The translations under genes and the position numbers were made by a program. The notes below the pieces were generated by a model. The model was not told where the DNA came from. It searched no databases and was given only the letters and a program-made list of their open reading frames with translations. From Streptomyces sp. NRRL F-2580 (lineage in GTDB: Bacteria; Actinomycetota; Actinomycetes; Streptomycetales; Streptomycetaceae), in assembly GCF_000720115.1 (NCBI RefSeq), contig NZ_JOIR01000011.1, forward strand, positions 186,001 to 250,000: a stretch of 64,000 nt of DNA, given 5' to 3'. Below, piece by piece: positions 39,611-48,204 of this stretch (position 1 is its first letter; each line of letters opens with the position of its first letter).

Positions 39611-40768
39611 GACGCGGAAGGGGCCCGTGACCTCGTATGTGATGCCGGCGGAGGAGCTGCCGGTGGTGCCGCGCTGGCTGGAGAAGTAGAGGCGGTTGCC
39701 GGCCGGGGAGAAGGCCGGGCCGGTGATCTCCGAGGAGGACTGGCCGGTGATCCGCAGGAAGGGGGCCACCACGTCGTCCGGGGTGATCACGCAGATCTCC
39801 ATGTTGCCGCCGTCCTCGGCGACGTACAGGTCGCCGAACGAGGACCCCGTGACGTTGTCGACGCCCGTCAGCGGGGCCGCGCCGCCGGGCACGAGGGAGT
39901 CGTCGTAGGCCAGTTCGTACGTGTTGCTGGTGAGGTTGAGCTGCCAGACGCGGTTGTCGCCCTTGGTGGTGAACCAGACGGTGTCATTGGCGTAGTGGCA
40001 GCCCTCGCCGCCGTTGAACTTCTTCGAGCCGGACACCTGGCTGCGGGTCGCGGTCGGGGAGCCGTCCGGGTCGGGGACGTTGGCCCAGGTGAAGGAGCCC
40101 GAGGTGGCGGTGCCGGCCGTGAGGACCTGGAGGGTGCCGGAGGAGAGGTTGCCCCAGGTGGTCGGGATGAACCGGTAGAAGCAGCCGCTCGTCTCGTCCT
40201 CGGTCAGGTAGATCACCTGGCGCACCGGGTCGGCGGCGGCTGCCTCGTGCTTGAAGCGGCCCATCGCGGGACGCTGCACGGCCGCGTTCAGGCCGTACGG
40301 GTCGGTCTCGTAGACGAAGCCGCGGTCGACCTCCTCGCAGGACAGCCAGGTGTTCCACGGGGTCTTGCCGCCCGCGCAGTTCTGCCGGGTGTTGGAGAGG
40401 ATCCGGTAGGCGCCGGTGACGGTGCCGGACGAGTTGAACTTCACCGCGCTCGCCCCGCCGGAGGGGTTGATCTCCGAGTTGGAGACATAGATCCAGCCCG
40501 AGCCGTCGGCGAAACACGCACCGCCGTCGGGGGCGCTGTGCCAGGTGTACGAGGTGCCGCCGACGGTCTGGCCCGAGCGGGCGATCACCCGGCTGGTGAA
40601 GCCGCTGGGGAGCATGATGCCGTTGGCGTCCGCCGCGCCGAGGGCCCCGTAGGGTCCGGCGCCGGGCTGGGCGGGCGCCGCGTAGGCGGCCCCGTGCATC
40701 AACGTGCCGCCGAAGGCGGCAGCCGACGAGCCGATGACGGCGCCGCGCAGGAAGGTACGACGTTCCAC
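39608..40768 (-). CDS. Tat-exported PhoX/DUF839-family protein
   Basis: A 386-residue exported protein. The N-terminus VERRTFLRGAVIGSSAAAFGGTLMHGAAYAAPA is a twin-arginine signal peptide (RRTFLRG, then AxA). The mature part resembles the DUF839/PhoX beta-propeller phosphatases: GYILPSGFTSRVIARSG-like start, YVSNSE, NCAGGKTPWNTWLSCEEVD (metal-ligand Glu region), GRFKHEAAAADP, YLTEDE and NGGEGCHYANDTVWFTTKGDNRVW. PhoX enzymes are calcium/iron alkaline phosphatases; activity is inferred. GTG 40768 is preferred over GTG 40774 because AGGAG is five bases upstream. The coding end touches repeat copy C. Confidence 0.85.
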   Translation of the reverse strand: MERRTFLRGAVIGSSAAAFGGTLMHGAAYAAPAQPGAGPYGALGAADANGIMLPSGFTSRVIARSGQTVGGTSYTWHSAPDGGACFADGSGWIYVSNSEINPSGGASAVKFNSSGTVTGAYRILSNTRQNCAGGKTPWNTWLSCEEVDRGFVYETDPYGLNAAVQRPAMGRFKHEAAAADPVRQVIYLTEDETSGCFYRFIPTTWGNLSSGTLQVLTAGTATSGSFTWANVPDPDGSPTATRSQVSGSKKFNGGEGCHYANDTVWFTTKGDNRVWQLNLTSNTYELAYDDSLVPGGAAPLTGVDNVTGSSFGDLYVAEDGGNMEICVITPDDVVAPFLRITGQSSSEITGPAFSPAGNRLYFSSQRGTTGSSSAGITYEVTGPFRV

Positions 40769-41011
40769 GGTCACTCCTGTGGGAGGAAGGCCCCCGCACC
40801 CGGTCGAGTGCGGGGTCGCACGCGTCGAGGAACCTAGGAGACGCCAGTTGCCGGGGCGCCAACTCCTCATTACGCACGAGCGACCGCTCGACGTTCAATC
40901 CCGAAAAAAACTTCGCGGGGAGCGATGAGTTTCTCCCGGCCCCCCGGTCTACCTCCCGAAAGCACCGAGCGGCACGCACCGCGTGCCGCACCCGAGAGAA
41001 GAGGGACCTCG

Positions 41012-41425
41012 ATGTCCGCCACCATGATCTTCGTCAACCTGCCGGTCAAGGACCTGGAGGCCAGCAAGACCTTCTGGGGCAAGCTGGGCTACACCTTCAA
41101 CGCCCAGTTCACCGACGAGAACTGCGCCTCGATGGTCATCAGCGACACCATCGTCGCGATGCTCCTGACCGAGGACCGCTACAAGGACTTCACCCACAAG
41201 GAGATCGCGGACGCGACGAAGACCTCCGAGGTGCTGCTCTGTCTGAGCGCCCCCAGCCGCACCGCCGTCGACGAGCTGGTGGACGGGGCCCTGGCGGCCG
41301 GCGCCACCGAGCCCCGCCCCGCCCAGGACCACGGCGTCATGTACGGCCGCGCCTTCGACGACCTCGACGGCCACACCTGGGAGATCATGTGGATGGACCC
41401 GGCCATGGTCCAGGACCAGGGCTGA
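41012..41425 (+). CDS. VOC-family (glyoxalase/extradiol dioxygenase fold) protein
   Basis: A 137-residue vicinal-oxygen-chelate protein: MIFVNLPVKDLEASKTFWGKLGYTFNAQFTDENCASM forms the first beta-alpha-beta-beta-beta half, and GRAFDDLDGHTWEIMWMDP the second, with a His/Glu metal pair (DGHTWEI). The type is the lactoylglutathione-lyase-like group often annotated as a glyoxalase without an assigned reaction. The ATG at 41012 follows AGAAGAGGGACC; the longer frame from 40925 is Pro/Arg-rich and rejected. The preceding 243 bp include an AT-rich CCGAAAAAAACTT promoter-like area. Confidence 0.83.
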   Translation: MSATMIFVNLPVKDLEASKTFWGKLGYTFNAQFTDENCASMVISDTIVAMLLTEDRYKDFTHKEIADATKTSEVLLCLSAPSRTAVDELVDGALAAGATEPRPAQDHGVMYGRAFDDLDGHTWEIMWMDPAMVQDQG

Positions 41426-41440
41426 CCGTCCGCCCGATGA

Positions 41441-41773
41441 TCACGAGGTCGCGGCGGTCCGCACCGGGTAGGTCCGGACCGCCACCTCCTCGTCGTCCAG
41501 GCAGCGTCCCGACTCCAGGTCGAAGCGCTGCTTCAGCAGCGGCGAGGCCACGAAGGGCCGGCCCGCCACGGCCCCCACCAGCCCGCGCGAGAGCACGTGC
41601 GCACCGGTGAAGGGGTCCTGGTTGCCGATCGCGTACGGGCGCCCCGCGCGGTCGACGAACACCGCGGCCTGGCTCCCGTCGGGCAGCAGGGCCGCGACCC
41701 CGCGCCCGGGGACCAGCGAGGACAGTTCGCACACCGTCAGCCAGCCCTGCGCCACTTGCAGTTCCACGGTCAT
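41441..41773 (-). CDS. nirD: Nitrite reductase small subunit NirD
   Basis: A 110-residue Rieske-like small subunit of assimilatory NADH-nitrite reductase: GWLTVCELSSLVPGRGVAALLPDGSQAAVFVDRAGRPYAIGNQDPFTGAHVLSRGLVG. As in most NirD proteins, the [2Fe-2S] Cys/His ligands of true Rieske proteins are not retained. The start overlaps the nirB stop (ATGA), so the two are translationally coupled. The C-terminal LLKQRFDLESGRCLDDEEVAVRTYPVR is typical. Confidence 0.93.
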   Translation of the reverse strand: MTVELQVAQGWLTVCELSSLVPGRGVAALLPDGSQAAVFVDRAGRPYAIGNQDPFTGAHVLSRGLVGAVAGRPFVASPLLKQRFDLESGRCLDDEEVAVRTYPVRTAATS

Positions 41774-44295
41774 CGGACGGCACCTCCTATGGTCAGGACG
41801 GCCAGGTCGGGCTTGACCTGGTCGCGCTCGGGGACGAACCTCACGGTCGGGTCGGGGGCGCCGGGCGCGTTCACGAAGGACACGAACCGGCGCAACCGCT
41901 CCGGGTCCTGGAGCGTCTCGGCCCACTCGTCCCGGTAGTGCGCCACGTGGTCGGCCATCAGGGACTCCAGCTCTGCGCACAGCCCGAGCGAGTCGTGCAC
42001 GATGACGTCCCGCAGGTGCGCCAGGCCCCCCTCCAGCCGCTCCAGCCAGGTGGAGGTCCGCTCCAGCCGGTCGGCGGTGCGGATGTAGAACATCAGGAAC
42101 CGGTCGATCAGCCGGACCAGTTCCGCGTCCGAGAGGTCCTGGGCCAGGAGGTCGGCGTGGCGCGGGGTGGCCCCGCCGTTGCCGCCGACGTACAGGTTCC
42201 AGCCACTCGCTGTCGCGATGATCCCGAAGTCCTTGCTCTGCGCCTCCGCGCACTCGCGGGCGCATCCGGACACCGCCGACTTGAGCTTGTGCGGGGCGCG
42301 CAGCCCGCGGTAGCGCAGCTCCAGGTCGATGGCCATCCTGACGCTGTCCTGGACCCCGTAGCGGCACCAGGTCTGCCCCACGCAGGACTTCACCGTCCGC
42401 AGGGCCTTCCCGTACGCGTGCCCGGACTCGAAGCCGGCGTCGACGAGCCGGGCCCAGATCCGCGGGAGCTGGTCCACGCTCGCCCCGAAGAGGTCGATCC
42501 GCTGACCACCGGTGATCTTCGTGTAGAGGCCGAAGTCGCGGGCCACCTCGCCGATCACGATCAGCTTGTCGGGGGTGATCTCACCGCCCGGGATGCGCGG
42601 GACGACCGAGTACGAGCCGTTGCGCTGCATGTTCGCCAGGAAATGGTCGTTGGTGTCCTGGAGGGCGGCCTGCTCCCCGTCCAGGACGTAGCCGCTGGCG
42701 CCGAGGGTCGGGGCGAGCGAGGCGATGATCGAGCCGACAGTGGGCTTGCAGACCTCGCAGCCGTCGCCACCGCGGGCCTCCGGGCGGCCGTGGCCGTCGA
42801 GGAGCTGCTCGTACGAGGTCAGCCGCCGGGTGCGGACGATCTCGTACAGCTCGGAGCGGGTGTACGGGAAGCAGCCGCACAGCCCCTTGTCGGCGGCGGC
42901 CGGCAGCAGCTGGCCGATCACCTTGACGCAACTGCCGCAGCCGGTGCCCGCCTTGGTGCACTTCTTGACCTCGGCGAGGGTGGCGCAGGCGGCGATGGCC
43001 TTCTTCGTGACGTTGTGGCAGGAGCAGATCACGGCGTGGTCGGGGAGCGAGGACGGGCCGAGCGCGACCGGCGCGCCCACCCCGGCGGGCAGCACCAGCT
43101 GTTCGGGGGCGACGGGCGGGACGCTGCCGGTGAGCGGGCGCAGCAGGCCGTACGCGTCCGCGTCACCGACCAGGACACCGCCGAGGAGGACCCCGTCGGG
43201 GGAGACGACCAGCTTCTTGTAGACGCCGGAACGGGAGTCCGACCAGACGACGTCGAGGCTGCCGGGGGCGGTGCCGTGGGCGTCGCCGAAGGATGCCACG
43301 TCCACGCCGAGCAGCTTGAGCTTGGTGGAGAGGTCGGCCCCGGTGAACTCCTTCTCCCGGCCCAGCAGGTCCTCGGCGGCCGTCTCGGCCATCTCGTAGC
43401 CGGGAGCGACCAGGCCGTAGACCCGGCCGTCCACGGCGAGGGCGCACTCGCCGATGGCGTAGACGTGCGGATCGGAGGTGCGGCAGCGGGCGTCGACCGC
43501 GATGCCGCCGCGCTCGCCGATGTCCAGCCCGGCGTCGCGGGCCAGCTGGTCGCGGGGGCGGACGCCCGCGGAGAAGACCACGAGGTCGGTGTCGACGGTC
43601 GAGCCGTCGGAGAGCCGCATGCCGCTGACGCGGCCGTCCTCGCCGGTCACCACCTCCTGGGTGCCGACCCCGGTGTGGACGGTCAGGCCCATGGACTCGA
43701 TGGTGCGCAACAGGGCCGCGCCGCCGCCCTCGTCGACCTGGACGGGCATCAGGCGCGGGGCGAACTCGACGATGCGGGTGGTGAGGCCGAGCCCCTGGAG
43801 GGCGCCGGCGGCCTCCAGCCCGAGCAGCCCGCCGCCGACGACCGCGCCGCTGGTCCGGGTCTTGGCGTACTCCTCGATCGCGAGGAGGTCCTCGATCGTG
43901 CGGTAGACGAAGCAGCCGGGGGCGTCCTTGCCGGGGACGGGCGGTACGAAGGGGTAGCTGCCGGTGGCCAGGACCAGGACGTCGTACGGGAACACCTGCC
44001 CGGAGCGGGAGGTGACGGTGCGGGCGGCCCGGTCGATGTGCTCGGCGGGGTCGTCGAGGTGGAGGGCGATGCCGTGCTCCTCCATGAACCCGGCGGGGGT
44101 CATGGAGAGGTCCTCGGCGGTGCTGCCGGAGAAATACGAGGTCAGGTGCACGCGGTCGTAGGCGGGCCGGGGCTCTTCGCAGAGCACGGTGACCCGGTGC
44201 GTGGCGGTGACCCCGCGCTCGGCGAGCGCTTCGAGGTAGCGCTGGCCGACCATGCCGTGCCCGATGAGCACGATCGTGGGCAGGGGCTCGGTCAT
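41770..44295 (-). CDS. nirB: Assimilatory nitrite reductase large subunit NirB
   Basis: An 841-residue NAD(P)H:nitrite reductase. It has an N-terminal FAD/NAD domain (about residues 8-310, VLIGHGMVGQRYLEAL and GGGLLGLEAAGAL), a BFD-like [2Fe-2S] module at about 420-470 (CSCHNV, CTKAGTGCGSC), then the ferredoxin/siroheme reductase fold. The [4Fe-4S]-siroheme ligands are CVGQTWC (about residue 633) and GCAREC (about 675), followed by NLYVGGNGG. It reduces nitrite to ammonium in the cytoplasm. The ATG at 44295 begins MTEPLPTIVLIGHG; the open frame continues into the upstream gene. It lies between a NirB-like FAD protein and nirD in one operon. Confidence 0.95.
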   Translation of the reverse strand: MTEPLPTIVLIGHGMVGQRYLEALAERGVTATHRVTVLCEEPRPAYDRVHLTSYFSGSTAEDLSMTPAGFMEEHGIALHLDDPAEHIDRAARTVTSRSGQVFPYDVLVLATGSYPFVPPVPGKDAPGCFVYRTIEDLLAIEEYAKTRTSGAVVGGGLLGLEAAGALQGLGLTTRIVEFAPRLMPVQVDEGGGAALLRTIESMGLTVHTGVGTQEVVTGEDGRVSGMRLSDGSTVDTDLVVFSAGVRPRDQLARDAGLDIGERGGIAVDARCRTSDPHVYAIGECALAVDGRVYGLVAPGYEMAETAAEDLLGREKEFTGADLSTKLKLLGVDVASFGDAHGTAPGSLDVVWSDSRSGVYKKLVVSPDGVLLGGVLVGDADAYGLLRPLTGSVPPVAPEQLVLPAGVGAPVALGPSSLPDHAVICSCHNVTKKAIAACATLAEVKKCTKAGTGCGSCVKVIGQLLPAAADKGLCGCFPYTRSELYEIVRTRRLTSYEQLLDGHGRPEARGGDGCEVCKPTVGSIIASLAPTLGASGYVLDGEQAALQDTNDHFLANMQRNGSYSVVPRIPGGEITPDKLIVIGEVARDFGLYTKITGGQRIDLFGASVDQLPRIWARLVDAGFESGHAYGKALRTVKSCVGQTWCRYGVQDSVRMAIDLELRYRGLRAPHKLKSAVSGCARECAEAQSKDFGIIATASGWNLYVGGNGGATPRHADLLAQDLSDAELVRLIDRFLMFYIRTADRLERTSTWLERLEGGLAHLRDVIVHDSLGLCAELESLMADHVAHYRDEWAETLQDPERLRRFVSFVNAPGAPDPTVRFVPERDQVKPDLAVLTIGGAVR

Positions 44296-44296
44296 C

Positions 44297-45688
44297 TCAG
44301 TGGCCTCCGTCGTCGGTGAGCAGGTGGAACAGGTCGTCCGGGGACTCGCCGCCCTCCCAGGTGCGGGCGAGGGCGCCCACGGTGGAGAGCTCGCCGAGCA
44401 GTACGCCGCCGACGAGCCGGTCGTCGCGGAGGACGACCTTGCGGTAGGTCCGGCGGGTGGCGTCGGCGAGGCGGACCACGTCGTCGCCGGGGCGGGGGGT
44501 GGTCTCGCCGAAGGCGGCGAGGTCCAGGGAGCCGGTCTCGGCTCCGCCGAGGGTGAGGCGGGTGAGGGCGCGGGTGCCGGTGTAGCGCGCGGGGGTTCCG
44601 GTGAGGACCGCGGCGAGGGCGTCCGCCTGCTCCAGGGCGGCGCCCGCCAGGCCGTACACCTGCCCGGCGTGCTCGGCGCAGTCGCCGATGGCGTGGACGC
44701 GGGGGTCGCTGGTGCGGAGGTGGTCGTCGACCACGATGCCCCGGCGGGTCTCCAGTCCGGCGGCCTGGGCCAGGCCCGTGCGGGGGCGGACGCCGCAGGC
44801 GAGCACGACGAGGTCGGCCTCCAGCCGGTAGCCGTCGGCGAGCTCGACCCCGGTGACCTTGCGATGCCCCTGTGCGGCGCCGCTGCCGGGGCTCCGCCCC
44901 GGACCCCGCTCCTCAAACGGCGGAGGGGCTGGATTTTGTGCGGCCTCGCCTGGCCGGCGCGGCCGGATTGCCCGCAGGGCGACTTCAGCCTGGCCGGCGT
45001 TTGAGGCGCGGGGGTCCGGGGGCAGAGCCCCCGGCAGCGGCGCCGCAGATGTGGTCAGGCCGCGGACCCGGCATTCCGTGTGGATCTCCACGCCGAGGTC
45101 GGTCAGGTGTGCGGCCAGCAGGGCCGAGGACTCGGTGTCCAGCTGGCGTTCCATCAGGCGCTCGCCCTGCTGGGCCAGGACCACCACCGCCCCCCGCGCG
45201 GCGAGCGCACGCGCCGCTGAGACGCCCAGCAGGCCCCCGCCGATCACCACCGCCCGCACCCCGGGGCGTACGGCCGCCGAGAGGGCCAGGCAGTCGTCCA
45301 TCGTGCGGAAGGCGTGGACCCCGTCCGGGAGATCCCGCCCCTCGGGCTCGAACAGCCCGCGCAGCGGCGGGAGCACCGCGTTGGAGCCCGTGGCCAGCAC
45401 CAGAGTGTCGTACTCCGCCACCGTGCCGTCGTCGCACTGTACGGTCCGGTCCGCGCGGTCGATCCGCACCGCGCGGACCCCCCGGCGCAGCGCCGGGCCG
45501 GGCGTCGGGAGGGCGGTGACCTCCGGTGCGTAGCGGCCGGCGAGGACCTCCGCGAGCAGGACGCGGTTGTAGGGGACGTGCGGCTCCTCGCCGAGGACGG
45601 TCACCGCCGCCGCACCGGTCAGGCGCGCGGCCAGTCGCAGTCCCGCGAGGCCGCCGCCGATCACCACCACACGCTGGTCCGAGGTCAT
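44297..45688 (-). CDS. NirB-like NAD(P)/FAD oxidoreductase with an inserted repeat element
   Basis: A 463-residue pyridine nucleotide-disulphide-type oxidoreductase resembling the N-terminal half of NirB: VVVIGGGLAGLRLAARL (FAD), VPYNRVLLAEVLAGR, VVIGGGLLGVSAARALAARG (NAD) and VHAIGDCAEHAG. It ends LGELSTVGALARTWEGGESPDDLFHLL. It is probably an electron-transfer partner in nitrite/nitrate assimilation and is first in the nir operon (one base before nirB). Residues about 215-272 are a Pro/Arg/Gly-rich segment without homology, encoded by the 175-bp element at 44873-45047; removing it rejoins HTECRVRGLTT to HRKVTGVELADGY. The frame stays open. Confidence 0.85.
   Translation of the reverse strand: MTSDQRVVVIGGGLAGLRLAARLTGAAAVTVLGEEPHVPYNRVLLAEVLAGRYAPEVTALPTPGPALRRGVRAVRIDRADRTVQCDDGTVAEYDTLVLATGSNAVLPPLRGLFEPEGRDLPDGVHAFRTMDDCLALSAAVRPGVRAVVIGGGLLGVSAARALAARGAVVVLAQQGERLMERQLDTESSALLAAHLTDLGVEIHTECRVRGLTTSAAPLPGALPPDPRASNAGQAEVALRAIRPRRPGEAAQNPAPPPFEERGPGRSPGSGAAQGHRKVTGVELADGYRLEADLVVLACGVRPRTGLAQAAGLETRRGIVVDDHLRTSDPRVHAIGDCAEHAGQVYGLAGAALEQADALAAVLTGTPARYTGTRALTRLTLGGAETGSLDLAAFGETTPRPGDDVVRLADATRRTYRKVVLRDDRLVGGVLLGELSTVGALARTWEGGESPDDLFHLLTDDGGH
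44873..45047. mobile_element. 175-bp MITE-like element inside the NirB-like gene (repeat copy D)
   Basis: It has perfect 19-bp terminal inverted repeats TGCGGCGCCGCTGCCGGGG (44873-44891) and its reverse complement (45029-45047). Inside are CTCCGCCCCGGACCCC / GGGGGTCCGGGGGCAGAG arms and the family core CTCAAACGGCGGAGGGGCTGGATTTTG / TCAGCCTGGCCGGCGTTTGAGGCGCGG. No transposase is present. It is inserted in coding sequence without breaking the frame. No clear target duplication was seen. Confidence 0.75.
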
Positions 45689-46016
45689 GGCATGAGCGTG
45701 CGCGGCCGCTGTTTCCCCTCCGCATCGCCCCTGTTACCCGGACGGAACGCCGGCCTCAGCGCCGGGGTTGAGGGTCGGTGAGGCCTTCCTCAGGGCCGTC
45801 TGAAGGATCGGCGGGACCGCCGCCGGGACCCTTGGCGTGCTCCGCATGCGAGATGCGGTGGTGCGGGTCAGGCGCGGGATGCTGGGCGGGGCGGCGGTGG
45901 TGGACCCGGCGGCCCCGGTGGCTGCGGACCGGGCGCCGGCCCGGCAAAGCTCAACCTTTGCGCAAGTTTCCGGGGATTGATGGTGCCTGCAGCTGACAGC
46001 TCCATAAGGTCATGTC
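45689..46016. other. Divergent region nir operon / TauE gene
   Basis: A 328-bp gap. The nir side holds a candidate GlnR box (45711-45737). The tauE side holds AT-richer sequence with an 8-bp palindrome TTGCGCAA near 45957-45964 and a CATAAG -10-like hexamer near 46004. A 63-codon minus-strand frame (45756-45947) is His/Arg/Pro-rich and not convincing. Confidence 0.45.
45711..45737 (-). promoter_or_regulatory. Candidate GlnR box upstream of the nir operon
   Basis: On the minus strand GTAAC (45737-45733) and GAAAC (45715-45711) are 22 bp apart with GATGC midway, matching the half-site spacing of the GlnR consensus. It lies 23 bp upstream of the first nir gene. Confidence 0.5.
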
Positions 46017-46793
46017 GTGCCTGACATATCAACGACCATGATCATTGTCCTGTGCGTGGCAGCGGCGGCGGCCGGCTGGATCGACGCCGTGGTGGGCGGC
46101 GGCGGCCTGCTGCTCCTGCCCGCACTCCTGCTCGGCCTGCCGAACGCCCACCCCGCCACCGTCCTCGGCACCAACAAGGCCGTGGCCATCGTCGGCACGG
46201 CGGGCGCCGCGGTCACCTACGTCCGCAAGGCGCCGGTGGACGTGAAGCTCGCCGTCCGCATCGGCCTGGCCGCGCTCGCCGGCTCGATGGGCGGCGCCGC
46301 GCTCGCCGGCGGCATCAGCAAGGACGCGCTCCGCCCGCTGATCATGGGCGTGCTCGTGATCGTCGCGGGCGTCGTGATCTTCAAGCCGGGCTTCGGCACC
46401 GCCCCCTCGACCGCGCCCGTCAGCCGGCGACGGGTGCTCCTCGCCATCGCGCTCGCCGGCCTCGGCATCGGCTTCTACGACGGCCTCATCGGGCCCGGCA
46501 CCGGCACCTTCCTGGTGCTCGCGCTCACCGCGCTCCTCCACCTGGACCTGGTCACCGCCTCCGCCACCGCCAAGATCGTCAACTGCTGCACCAACGCGGG
46601 GGCGCTCGCGATGTTCGCCTACCAGGGCATGGTGCTCTGGCAGCTCGCCGCGCTGATGGCGGTCTTCAACCTGGCCGGCGGCATGATCGGTGCCCGCATG
46701 GCGCTCAAGAAGGGCAGCGGCTTCGTCCGCGGCGTGCTGCTCACCGTGGTGGGCGCGCTGGTGGTCAAGCTCGGCTTCGAGCAGTGGGGCTGA
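46017..46793 (+). CDS. TauE/SafE-family sulfite/anion exporter
   Basis: A 258-residue membrane protein with seven to eight hydrophobic segments, starting IIVLCVAAAAAGWIDAVVGGGGLLLLPALLLGLPNAHPATVLGTNKAVAIVGTAGAAVTYVRK, which is the TauE/SafE signature. The second half repeats it (GFYDGLIGPGTGTFLVLALTALLHLDLVTASATAKIVNCCTNAGAL). It is a proposed exporter of sulfite or organosulfonate-related anions; a link to sulfite, the siroheme-enzyme analogue substrate, is only contextual. GTG start at 46017. Confidence 0.85.
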   Translation: MPDISTTMIIVLCVAAAAAGWIDAVVGGGGLLLLPALLLGLPNAHPATVLGTNKAVAIVGTAGAAVTYVRKAPVDVKLAVRIGLAALAGSMGGAALAGGISKDALRPLIMGVLVIVAGVVIFKPGFGTAPSTAPVSRRRVLLAIALAGLGIGFYDGLIGPGTGTFLVLALTALLHLDLVTASATAKIVNCCTNAGALAMFAYQGMVLWQLAALMAVFNLAGGMIGARMALKKGSGFVRGVLLTVVGALVVKLGFEQWG

Positions 46794-46814
46794 GCCTCTC
46801 TTTCGACCTGGCGA

Positions 46815-47531
46815 TCAGTACGTCCCGGTGAGGTGCGCGAAGACGACCACGTTGCCGCGGTAGCCGGTGCGCGGCGAGAAGCCGCCGCCGCAGGTGATCA
46901 CCCGCAGCTCGGCCCGCGCCGAAGGGCCGTACACGCGAGTGTCGGGGAAGGCCTTGGCGTCGTAGACCTCGACCGCGTGGACCGTGAACACGGCCGTACG
47001 GCCGTCCGCGCGCGGGATCTCGATCGCGGCCCCCCGGCGCAGCGCGCCCAGGTGGTAGAAGACGCCCGGCCCGGCGGCGTCGTCCACGTGCCCGGCGATG
47101 ACGGCCGTGCCCGTGGCGCCCGGGGTGGTGCCCTCGCTGTACCAGCCGGCCAGGTCGCGCCGGTCCGGCGGTGGCACTTCGAGGCTGCCGTCCCGCTCCA
47201 GCCCCAGACCGGTCAGGGGCGCGTCGACCCGGATGGAGGGGATCCGGATCCTGCCGGGCGGGGACCCGGGGAGCGGGGCGATGCCCGGGCCCATGATGCC
47301 GGCGGCGGTCAGGGCTTCGGCGGGGGAGGGCAGCGGCGGTCCGACCGGCTCCCGGGAACCGCTGGTGACGAGCCAGATGCCGATGCAGGCGGCGAGCGCG
47401 ACGAGTCCCCCGTGGCGGGCGGTCGGGCGGATGCCCCGGGCCGGGGGGCGCGCGGTGGGTCCGGGGCGGCCGCCGGGCGGGGGCCAGGGCTGCCGGTCGG
47501 GGCCCCGGACACCACCGAATGCGCCACCCAT
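46815..47531 (-). CDS. Class F sortase
   Basis: A 238-residue sortase. An N-terminal TM anchor (about residues 40-58, GLVALAACIGIWLVTSG) is followed by the sortase beta-barrel. RIRIPSIRVDAPLTGLGLERDGSLEVPPPD is the class F opening, the catalytic His is in GTAVIAGHVD (about residue 151), the Cys is in ELRVITCGGGF (about 212) and the Arg in GYRGNVVVFAHL. Class F sortases in streptomycetes anchor or process secreted proteins at the wall, but substrates are mostly unknown. The secreted TM-tailed protein upstream on the same strand (47662-48204) is a likely partner. ATG 47531 is used. Confidence 0.9.
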   Translation of the reverse strand: MGGAFGGVRGPDRQPWPPPGGRPGPTARPPARGIRPTARHGGLVALAACIGIWLVTSGSREPVGPPLPSPAEALTAAGIMGPGIAPLPGSPPGRIRIPSIRVDAPLTGLGLERDGSLEVPPPDRRDLAGWYSEGTTPGATGTAVIAGHVDDAAGPGVFYHLGALRRGAAIEIPRADGRTAVFTVHAVEVYDAKAFPDTRVYGPSARAELRVITCGGGFSPRTGYRGNVVVFAHLTGTY

Positions 47532-47661
47532 GCGTACCCCCTCGGCTTCCGTTTCGGGGTGACTGGCCGTCGCCCGGCCCCGCGAACGGGGGGGACCTCG
47601 CGGGGCGGGCGACGGGGGACGGTACCGGTCGGACCGCGGCCGGAGCCGCGGTGGGCGTCCG

Positions 47662-48204
47662 TCAGCTCCGCGTGCCGCTCGCCCGGCGACGCAGGAGCCA
47701 GGTACCGCCGACGGCGGCAGCGGCCAGTACGGCAGCTCCCACCGCGATCTTGGCGGGGTCGGTGGTGGTGGTCGTGCCACCGCCCACCCCGGTGTTGACG
47801 TGGCCCTGCGGGCCGCGTTCGGTGACGACCAGGTCGCCGGTGGCGAACTTGCCGTTCGCGCAGGTCGCGCCGATGCCATAGGTGCCGGGCCGGGTGCCGT
47901 GGGCCACCTGGAACTGCCCCACGACCACCTCCTTGTGGGTGCCCGGGACCAGCTTGAACCGGCCGCCGCCGACCGTGGTGGCATCGCCCTCCGCGTGACT
48001 GCCGGACCCGCAGGCGGTGGTGTTCACGGTCACGGTGGCTGCGGGGGCGGCGGACTTGGGCCACACCTCCAGCCGGGCGAAGTCCCCGGGCGCGAAGCCC
48101 ACCATGCCCAGGTCCACGGCGGCGACCGCGCCGGCGACCGGCCCGGTGAACGCGGCGGCGGTCAGCGCGGTCGCGGTCAGCACGTGTGCGGTACGTCGGC
48201 GCAT
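47662..48204 (-). CDS. Secreted TM-anchored protein, likely sortase-linked
   Basis: A 180-residue exported protein. N-terminal MRRRTAHVLTATALTAAAFTGPVAGAVAA is a Sec signal peptide. The mature part is beta-rich with a disulphide-capable pair (TTACGSG, GATCANGKF). It ends with a TM helix (IAVGAAVLAAAAVGGTWLL) and a basic RRRASGTRS tail, so it has the layout of a membrane- or wall-anchored protein, though no LPxTG-type motif is present. A Gly/Thr-rich spacer precedes the helix. It lies 130 bp upstream of the class F sortase on the same strand. Function unknown. Confidence 0.75.
   Translation of the reverse strand: MRRRTAHVLTATALTAAAFTGPVAGAVAAVDLGMVGFAPGDFARLEVWPKSAAPAATVTVNTTACGSGSHAEGDATTVGGGRFKLVPGTHKEVVVGQFQVAHGTRPGTYGIGATCANGKFATGDLVVTERGPQGHVNTGVGGGTTTTTDPAKIAVGAAVLAAAAVGGTWLLRRRASGTRS

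Noticed and set aside
44873..45047. Possible intein or domain insertion in the NirB-like protein
   Set aside because: No intein or domain motifs; the DNA has terminal inverted repeats and matches intergenic repeat copies, so a short mobile repeat fits better.
45756..45947. 63-codon minus-strand frame rich in His/Arg/Pro near the nir promoter
   Set aside because: No start signals or protein-like pattern; composition typical of non-coding GC-rich DNA.
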